Source: Willaertia magna (taxonomy: Eukaryota; Heterolobosea; Eutetramitea; Acrasida; Naegleriidae). From it: a DNA stretch of 13,620 nucleotides. Shown here piece after piece: positions 7,457-13,620 of this stretch (position 1 is the stretch's first letter; every line of letters starts with the position of its first letter). Both the position numbers and the translations under genes were made by a program. Below the pieces are notes generated by a model that did no database searches, had not been told where the DNA came from, and worked only from the letters and a program-made list of their open reading frames with translations. The stretch covers positions 1 to 13,620 of the forward strand of contig CADWAF010004058.1 in the NCBI GenBank assembly GCA_902984215.1, given 5' to 3'.

Positions 7457-8925
7457 AATTCAATCATTGTAAAGTGTGAACGTTTTTTATCTATAAATAG
7501 ATAATAGGATTGTTGATAAAAACATCCATTTTCAATAATTTCAGAATGTTGAATTACATTTTCAATCATTGGTAATATTTCTATATTTGTATTATTAATA
7601 GTATTTGTATTTAACTTTACAAAAATAATATTTTCATTATTTTCAAATAATAATCCTAATAAATATTCACCAAAAATTATTTCCATATTACTATTACCAC
7701 TTTCCTTATTAATTACATTATTACTAAATGTAGATAAATAAGGAATAATATCTAAATGTGTAATTTTCATAAACTTTTCTATAAAAGGTAAATTTAATTT
7801 AATAATTAAATCATTTTCATATGGCATTAAACAATTTAATAAATATAAATTACCTAAATTAGATAAAATTAAAAAAGAATTACTATTTAAAGATTTAATT
7901 TCTTTAATTTTTTCATCACGTTGTTTTGTAATTGTTGTATCACTATTAGAATTATTATTATTAGATAATGAAATATTACCATTTTTAGAAGTATTGTCAA
8001 TTGTATCTTTCTTTACAATTTTCTTTTTTGTAATTTTACCATATTTAGGTAAATAAATTAATCTACTTGAATTACTATTAAAATTAATATTATCATTATT
8101 AGATGTATTAATATTACTATTTATAGAATTATTATTTAATAATTGTAATTTCCAATCAAATACTTGCATTGCATTTAATTGACCAATAATTACATGTGAT
8201 GTTGTTAATTGTAAACTAAATACTTTTTTAGAAAATAAATCAAATTCAATCATTTTATCAAATTGTAAAGTATTATTTTGTAAACTTGTATTTTGTAAAG
8301 TATTAATAATAGTAGATAATTTAAAAATAGATAATAAATGTAAAGATGGAGAATAAAAACAAAAATGTCCATTATTACAACTACTTAATAAACAATCATT
8401 TGTTAAATTTTCTAAAATAAATTTATTTGTTGTTGTTAATTCAGTAACTATTGTGGTTTGATTATTAATTGTTGTATTATTATTTGTATGATTGTTATTT
8501 ATTATATTATTTTGATTGATTGAAGAAATATGAGAGATTGTTGTGGTTTGAAAAAATTTTTTAATATTATCATTTAAAATACAAATAATTAAATTTCGTT
8601 CTTCAAAAAGTGTGGAATAGGGAATGATATGAAATTTTTTAACATTATCTAATTCAAAAATTTTATTCTTTTCAATTATATTTAAATTATTATTATTAAA
8701 ATTATTATTATTATTAATATTTGTGGTATTATTGGCTGTAGTAGTGGATGTTGTTAGTGTAGAGGAAGTGTTATTAGAAGTATTACTATTTAATAATTTA
8801 TATAAAATTAATTTATTATTTTCTTCATTAAAATAGTGGCAAGTAATGAAGGAAGAACTTGTTGTTGTTGATAAATCAAATGGTGAATAATTTCCACTTC
8901 CCACTTCTATTGTATGATATTTCAT
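7453..8925 (-). CDS. Asn-rich protein of unknown function, 490 aa
   Basis: I do not recognise this protein. Ordered blocks alternate with Asn/Thr/Ser-rich inserts near residues 47-82, 140-160, 268-288 and 315-333. The ordered blocks are beta-strand-like hydrophobic runs, such as NLIICILNDNIKKFF, NDCLLSSCNNGHFCFYSPS, TSHVIIGQLNAMQVFDW and SFLILSNLGNLYLLN. The recurring pattern of a short strand, a Gly/Asn turn and another strand would suit a degenerate beta-propeller, but no WD signature is present. There is no signal peptide or membrane segment, and the C-terminus (SHFTMIEF) looks ordered. The start is preceded by nine A, like other starts here. It lies 94 bp upstream of nothing shared with D-LDH except orientation: D-LDH ends at 9020 and this gene begins at 8925. 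Its TAA is embedded in the same TTAA as the GatA stop. Codon use and uninterrupted length support a real gene. Confidence 0.8.
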   Translation of the reverse strand: MKYHTIEVGSGNYSPFDLSTTTSSSFITCHYFNEENNKLILYKLLNSNTSNNTSSTLTTSTTTANNTTNINNNNNFNNNNLNIIEKNKIFELDNVKKFHIIPYSTLFEERNLIICILNDNIKKFFQTTTISHISSINQNNIINNNHTNNNTTINNQTTIVTELTTTNKFILENLTNDCLLSSCNNGHFCFYSPSLHLLSIFKLSTIINTLQNTSLQNNTLQFDKMIEFDLFSKKVFSLQLTTSHVIIGQLNAMQVFDWKLQLLNNNSINSNINTSNNDNINFNSNSSRLIYLPKYGKITKKKIVKKDTIDNTSKNGNISLSNNNNSNSDTTITKQRDEKIKEIKSLNSNSFLILSNLGNLYLLNCLMPYENDLIIKLNLPFIEKFMKITHLDIIPYLSTFSNNVINKESGNSNMEIIFGEYLLGLLFENNENIIFVKLNTNTINNTNIEILPMIENVIQHSEIIENGCFYQQSYYLFIDKKRSHFTMIEF

Positions 8926-9019
8926 TTTTTTTTCTGCTCTTATTTATCATGCTATTAGTAGATGATGATTCAAAAGGGAGGATTAAAAAAACAATACACT
9001 AGATAGAGAATACAAAAAT

Positions 9020-10109
9020 TTATTCATCCAAATTAACAACTTCAGCACCACTTACTTTACCATTATTCTTTTCAAAAGATAAAGCAGATACTTTTAATAC
9101 AGAATCTGCAATATTCTTCATTGCTTCTTGAGTAAAAAAGGCTTGATGTGAAGTAATTAAAACATTTTTAAAAGAAATTAATCTCAATAAAGTTTCATCA
9201 GTTAAATCTTCTGCAGATTTATCTTCATAAAAACAACTAGCTTCATTTTCATAAGTATCTAAACCTAATGAACCAATCTTACCACTTTTCAATCCTTGAA
9301 TAACTGCTTTAGTATCTAATAATTGACCTCTACTTGCATTAATAATCATTACACCCTTCTTCATCTTTTCAATAGCCTTTTCATTAATAATATATCTAGT
9401 TGAAGGTAATAATGGACAATGTAATGTAATAATATCACTAGATTGATAAATTGTATCTAAATCAACATATTCAATACCTAATTGTTTAATTTCTGGATTT
9501 TGATAAACATCATATGCTAATACATTACAACCATAACCACATTTTAAGATTTTAGCAACTAAATATCCAATTTTACCAGTTCCAATAATACCAATGGTTT
9601 TACCATTCATATCAAATCCCATTAATCCATTAATATGGAAATCACCTTCTCTTACACGATTATATGCTCTATGAGTTTTTCTATTTAATGTCATCATTAA
9701 TGTTACAGTATGTTCTGCTGTTGCATATGGACTATATGCTGGTACTCTACATACTGTAATGTGATGTTCTTTACATGCTTTTAAATTAACATTGTTATAT
9801 CCTCTATTGTTGTATGATTTTATTGTTATATGATTTATTGTATTAAAGGAGAGAGATAGTAGATACTTACGCACAACGACAAAGGATTAATTTGATGGAA
9901 AGATCAGCTAATTGAGAAATAACCTTTTCATTAACTGGATCATTAACAAAAACACAAACAGCATCATTTCCTTTTGCTAAAATTGCATGAGTTTCATCTA
10001 ATGGTGAAGAAATAAATTTTAATTGATGTTTATTTTCTCCTAGTTCTTCATTTACTTTTGTAAAATATTCTTCATCGTATGGCTTAGTACTGAAAATTGC
10101 AATTTTCAT
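9020..10109 (-). CDS. ldhA: D-lactate dehydrogenase, bacterial LdhA-type (340 aa, one intron)
   Basis: This NAD-dependent D-2-hydroxyacid dehydrogenase reduces pyruvate to D-lactate and so regenerates NAD+. The exons are 10109..9871 and 9803..9020, giving 340 residues, the usual family length. Splicing creates the conserved block RCAGYNNVNL, then RVPAYSPYATAEH. The NAD-binding motif GIIGTGKIG is at 151-159 with Asp178 to bind the ribose. The catalytic set is Arg238 (NASRGQLLDT), Glu267 (DTYENE) and His299 (TSHQAFFT). The stretch YENEASCFYEDKS is close to E. coli LdhA and favours D-LDH over phosphoglycerate or formate dehydrogenase. The start chosen is the ATG at 10109, because MKIAIFSTKPYDEEYF is the family N-terminus and is preceded by eight A. 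The upstream ATG at 10169 adds 20 unrelated residues. A bacterial ancestry followed by intron gain is likely but needs a tree. There is no targeting peptide, so it is probably cytosolic. Confidence 0.94.
9804..9870 (-). other. Intron in D-lactate dehydrogenase (67 bp)
   Basis: On the minus strand the donor is GTAAGT and the acceptor ATAG. It splits the Ala80 codon as GC|A (phase 2). The joined protein restores CAGYNNV, a hallmark block of this family. Reading through the donor meets a stop at once (GCG TAA), so splicing is essential. Confidence 0.95.
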
Positions 10110-10420
10110 TTTTTTTTGATTATTTGTAAGCTGGGAGTTTATTGTTTTGCAAAATTTAACTGATTGCAAAATTCTAGAATACCAGTTATTAAATTTTGTT
10201 TGGACAAAGAGTCTTTTTTAGGATTTTTTTATGGAATTGGTATGCGAAAGTTTGAATTATTCTTTCCTTAAAATTATGGTTTCCAAGGAATATTCGTTTG
10301 AGGCAACCAAAAACATTCTTGGTTTTGTTACAAACCCAACCAAGGAAGCAACAAACATCCGCCCAAAGAGAGGCAACACACAAAAATATTATTAATTTTT
10401 TTGACTTTCACGTAAACATA
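10110..10420. promoter_or_regulatory. Divergent intergenic region between D-LDH (-) and tRNA-Asn (+)
   Basis: These 311 bp have no convincing gene. Near D-LDH there are two TTGCAAAATT repeats (10149-10157 and 10164-10173), the first within the palindrome TTTTGCAAAA, 37-65 bp upstream of the ATG. The part at 10290-10380 is clearly richer in G and C than other spacers here and contains a small hairpin (AACCAA 10305-10310 with TTGGTT 10319-10324). Its role is unknown. Small ORFs on both strands look accidental. Confidence 0.4.
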
Positions 10421-10493
10421 TCCTCCATAGCTCAGTCGGTAGAGCGTCAGGCTGTTAACCTGCAGGTCAGTGGTTCGAGCCCACTTGGAGGAG
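10421..10493 (+). tRNA. tRNA-Asn (GUU)
   Basis: This is a 73-nt cloverleaf. The acceptor is TCCTCCA/TGGAGGA, fully paired, with discriminator G. The D arm is GCTC...GAGC, the anticodon loop CTGTTAA with anticodon GTT, and the T arm AGTGG-TTCGAGC-CCACT. The anticodon stem TCAGG/CCTGC has a T27-C43 mismatch at its outer end; the other four pairs are good. A- and B-box promoters are intact and there is no intron. T6 follows at 10505-10510. Confidence 0.95.
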
Positions 10494-10504
10494 ATACTAA
10501 AATA

Positions 10505-10510
10505 TTTTTT
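10505..10510 (+). terminator. Pol III T6 terminator of tRNA-Asn
   Basis: Six T lie 12 bases after the discriminator base, the usual position for a tRNA trailer. Confidence 0.75.
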
Positions 10511-10671
10511 AACGCCAAATTTCAAATCGATGGAAAATGGCCATCCCAAAACCTAATTTAGATTCGGCAAGAATTTTCGTGTAGACATCCATCACTCATC
10601 ACAACAATCCAAATTAAAACAACAAAATTAAAAAAAATAAAAACTAAATAAAACAATTAATAAACTAAACA

Positions 10672-13620
10672 ATGGATGTATTACGTTCATTAGTATCAAA
10701 GAAAAAGAAAAGATATCAAGAAGAAGGATTTGATTTAGATTTAACTTATATTTCCACTAGAATAATTTCTATGGGATATCCTTCTAGTGGTGCCGAAGCA
10801 ATTTATCGTAATCCAGTAGATGACGTAAAAAAGTATGTAATTTTTTTAATTTATAATTTATTTATAATTTCTATTTAATTTATAAAGTTTCTTTCAACAA
10901 AAACATGGAGAACATTATAAAATTTATAATTTATGTTCAGAAAGAAATTATGATGCCAGTGTATTTTCCAATCGTGTAGCTCGCTATCCCTTCGATGATC
11001 ACAATGCTCCCTATTTTAATTTAATTCTTCCATTCTGTGAAGATGTCACTAATTATTTATTATCAGAATCATCTAATAATGATAACAATAATCAACAATC
11101 AGTTGCAGCTATTCATTGTAAAGCAGGTAAAGGTAGAACAGGTACAATGATTAGTGCATTAATGATATATACAGGTATAAGTAAAACAGCAAATGAAGCA
11201 ATGGAATTATTTGGTAGAATTCGTTGTAATGATAGTAAAGGAGTTACCATTCCATCACAAAAAAGATATGTTAATTATTTTGAAGAATGTGTAGTTCATA
11301 AAGGAATGAAATTTCCTAAAAAAGATAGTAAAGTTATATTAAAAGGTATTTATATGAATAAAGTACCACATTTTGATAGAGATTTAGGAAGTGATCCTTA
11401 TTTTGTAATACATATACCTAATTATGATTTAAATCATTTAGATAATTATAGATTAGATAAATTATATGATTATTCTGTAAGTATTATTTATTTATTTATA
11501 TTTTATATTTAATAATAATAATAAATATAGGATAATAATAAAGTAAAACATTTTAAAAAAGAAGATGAAGTTTACATTAAAAATTTAAATATAGAATTAT
11601 CTGGAGATATGAAATTTACTTTTTATGATTTAGATAAATTACATAAAGATGATAAAATGTTTACCTGTTGGTTAAATACAAATTTTTTATATTTACATGA
11701 ACCTATACAAAATTGTAATGTTAATAATAATAATTTATTATCATCATCTTCTAATTTATTATTAGGTAATAATATGATAAAGGGATATAAATTAGAAAAG
11801 AATGAAAAGGTAGTTAGAATACCAAAAATGGAATTGGATAAGGCAATTAAAGATAAAAAACATTCTTTATTTGATTCTGATTTTTATATTGATTTTATTT
11901 TTGAAATGAAGGAACCAACTATTTATACAGAAGAACCAATTCCATTTGTTTATCAAAAACAATTAGATACTTTATTACAACAACAATCTAATAATAATAC
12001 TACTACTACTACTATAAATAGAAATGAAATTGAATTACAATTAGCAAAATCCATATTTGGTGAAATTCAACAATTTGCAAAAATTAACATTTCACAAAAA
12101 GATTCAGAAAAGGCAAAAAAACAATTAGAAGAAGGAAAAGAAAATTTTACAAAAAAACTTTATGTTAATGCAATTACTAATTTTTCAAATGCATTATTAT
12201 TAGATAAACAATTTGAACAAGCACACATGTCTAGAGGATTAGCACAAATGAATTTAAAGAAATATTCTGAAGCAATTTATGATTTTACAAGTGTATTACA
12301 ATTATTACCACAAAAATATAATTATTTATATATTAATAATAATTCAATTAATATAATTAGTAATAATTTAAATAATTCAATTAATAATACTTTAAATAAT
12401 AATACTATAAATAGTAATATATGTGAAGATGGAATAAAAACATTAAAAGATGTAATTTTAATGGAAATGAAAGCATTACAATGTCGTGGAAGATGTTATG
12501 CTAAAATGAAAGAAAATAATTTAGCTTTAAAAGATTATACACAAGTAATTGATATGTTACAATTACATGAATATTTATTATTTAATGATAATAATAATAC
12601 TACTATAAATGGTAATAATATAGATATAAATCAATCATCTATTGAATCATTAATGAAAGTATATTTAGATAAAGCATTATTATTAGATAGTTTACAAAAT
12701 TATAAAGAATCAATTTTAAATTATAATTTATTTTTAAAATATTTTGAAAATTTAAATCAATTAAAAACTTTACAATTAAGAGAAGGTAAAATTACTATAT
12801 ATAAATATGAAAATTATATTTTTGAATTATTTCAATCTTATTATAATAAATATATTGCTATTTTAAATTTAGATCAATTATCAAATAATAATAATATATT
12901 TACTAATAAGGAAAATGAAATATTTAATTGTTTAAATAAATGTATTGAAATGATTGAGAAAATGTCAGATCCATTAAATTCAACTGAAATTAAAACATTT
13001 AGTAAAATTTATTTAACTAGAGCAAATAAATATTTACAATCATCTAATAATACTTTACAAAATAGTTTACAAAATAAAGAATTAGCAATTAATGATTATA
13101 CTAAATGTTTAATATATGATAAACATAATAAAAAAGCAATTACTAATTTAGCAATATTATTATATGATTGTAAAAATTATAAAAGAGCATTAATTTATTT
13201 AACTAAATTAATTAAATTAGATAATAATAATAATTTAAAAGCAATTATTAATAGAGCTATATGTTATATGAAATTAGATTCTTATTTAGAAGCTATTCAA
13301 GATTTTAAATTGGCACAACAATTATCTAATAATGGTAATACTACTACTACTAATAATAATGAACAACAACAACCAATAATTACTTTATATATTCAATGTG
13401 GTAGATGTTATAAAAAGTATTATGAACAATTAGTGAATAAATCTAATAATGATACTACTACTATCAATAACAGTAATAATAATAACAATAATAATAGTAA
13501 TAATAATAGTAATGCTAGCAGTGATAATAATAATGAATTATTAGAAAATGCAGATAAAGAATTTACTATAGCTATTGATTTATTATTAAAAAAGAAAAAG
13601 AAATTACCTTCTCCAACAAC
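10672..13620 (+). CDS. PTEN phosphatase-C2 fused to TPR repeats (3' end outside window)
   Basis: The exons are 10672..10832, 10888..11476 and 11531..>13620, giving at least 946 residues. Residues 1-190 are a PTEN phosphatase: [14 protein letters not shown], then [20 protein letters not shown] and YPFDDHN with general acid Asp91. The P-loop [10 protein letters not shown] is at 130-139 (Cys131, Arg137, both Lys kept), and the TI loop GVTIPSQ at 172-178. This predicts PtdIns(3,4,5)P3 3-phosphatase activity. A C2 domain follows at about 200-376, with an Asn/Ser/Leu insert at 311-332 and a membrane loop ([13 protein letters not shown]) less basic than in human PTEN. After a linker, residues from about 441 form TPR-like helix pairs: 442-475, 476-510, 562-594, 622-656, 740-780, 782-813, 817-850 and 866-935, separated by poly-Asn inserts. 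There is no stop before the window ends. The A-rich leader and a start matching the PTEN N-terminus support the ATG. Human-type PTEN ends after C2, so the tail is unusual. Whether the ends belong to one mRNA rests on one continuous exon. Confidence 0.93.
10833..10887 (+). other. Intron 1 of PTEN-TPR gene (55 bp)
   Basis: The donor is GTATGT and the acceptor AAAG. It splits codon 54 as AA|T (phase 2). Splicing joins VDDVK to [17 protein letters not shown], matching the PTEN order. The intron contains in-frame stops, so retention would truncate the protein before the catalytic loop. Confidence 0.92.
11477..11530 (+). other. Intron 2 of PTEN-TPR gene (54 bp)
   Basis: The donor is GTAAGT and the acceptor ATAG, phase 0, between Ser250 and Asp251 inside the C2 domain. 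Its length is a multiple of three, but it carries an in-frame TAA (11510-11512), so an unspliced product would end within C2. Confidence 0.9.

Noticed and set aside
9803..9874. Independent start for D-LDH at the ATG near 9874
   Set aside because: That ATG and the following residues read through the intron; the true N-terminal exon is at 9871-10109.
10110..10169. D-LDH start at the upstream ATG at 10169
   Set aside because: It would add 20 residues unlike the family, whereas the ATG at 10109 gives the canonical N-terminus after an A-rich leader.
10189..10561. Small ORFs on both strands between D-LDH and the PTEN gene
   Set aside because: Two of them run through the tRNA-Asn gene, and none has a recognisable domain or a convincing start.
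10672..11512. Two separate small genes starting at 10672 and 11147
   Set aside because: Both are exonic pieces of the PTEN-TPR gene that run into introns; GT-AG splicing restores one continuous conserved protein.
13441..13530. AAT-repeat tract as a stand-alone microsatellite
   Set aside because: It stays in frame within the PTEN-TPR coding sequence and encodes a poly-Asn linker.

Overview
This is nuclear DNA from an AT-rich eukaryote. Four spliceosomal introns of 54-67 bp lie inside genes, and one more acceptor sits at the left edge. Start codons follow A-rich leaders, Asn-rich low-complexity inserts are frequent, and there is a eukaryotic 5S rRNA gene with eukaryotic tRNAs. All five gene ends inside the window use TAA, and nothing requires a non-standard code. 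A CEP76 orthologue implies centrioles or basal bodies at some life stage. That argues against Dictyostelium, despite the similar composition, and fits an amoeboflagellate-like protist, for example a heterolobosean or a flagellated amoebozoan. I cannot name the species.

Layout, left to right: the 3' part of CEP76 (+) meets an MFSD4/FucP-like MFS transporter (-) with 3 bp between stop codons. Then come a 5S rRNA gene (+) and a tRNA-Ala(UGC) gene (-). About 2.2 kb of very AT-rich DNA follows, holding decayed coding sequence, including a relic with a Cys-rich UBR-like stretch. A second, degraded 5S copy and a second, identical tRNA-Ala come next. GatA (+) and an unidentified Asn-rich 490-aa protein (-) converge and share a TTAA in which both stop codons lie. 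A bacterial LdhA-type D-lactate dehydrogenase (-, one intron) follows, then tRNA-Asn(GUU) (+). The last gene (+) runs off the right edge.

That last gene is the main find. Two introns split an almost canonical PTEN phosphatase plus C2 module, and its third exon reads on without a stop for at least 570 further residues. This tail carries about eight tetratricopeptide (TPR)-like repeats separated by poly-Asn inserts. A PTEN-C2-TPR protein is an architecture I do not recognise from described PTEN families. It would couple PtdIns(3,4,5)P3 3-phosphatase chemistry to a protein-binding solenoid.

The genes do not form a pathway or operon. They are a compact set of unrelated loci: centriole duplication control (CEP76), sugar or metabolite transport (MFS), mitochondrial Gln-tRNA transamidation (GatA), fermentative pyruvate reduction (D-LDH), phosphoinositide signalling (PTEN-TPR), and Pol III RNA genes. 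Compact tail-to-tail gene pairs contrast with the long decayed interval between the two tRNA-Ala copies.
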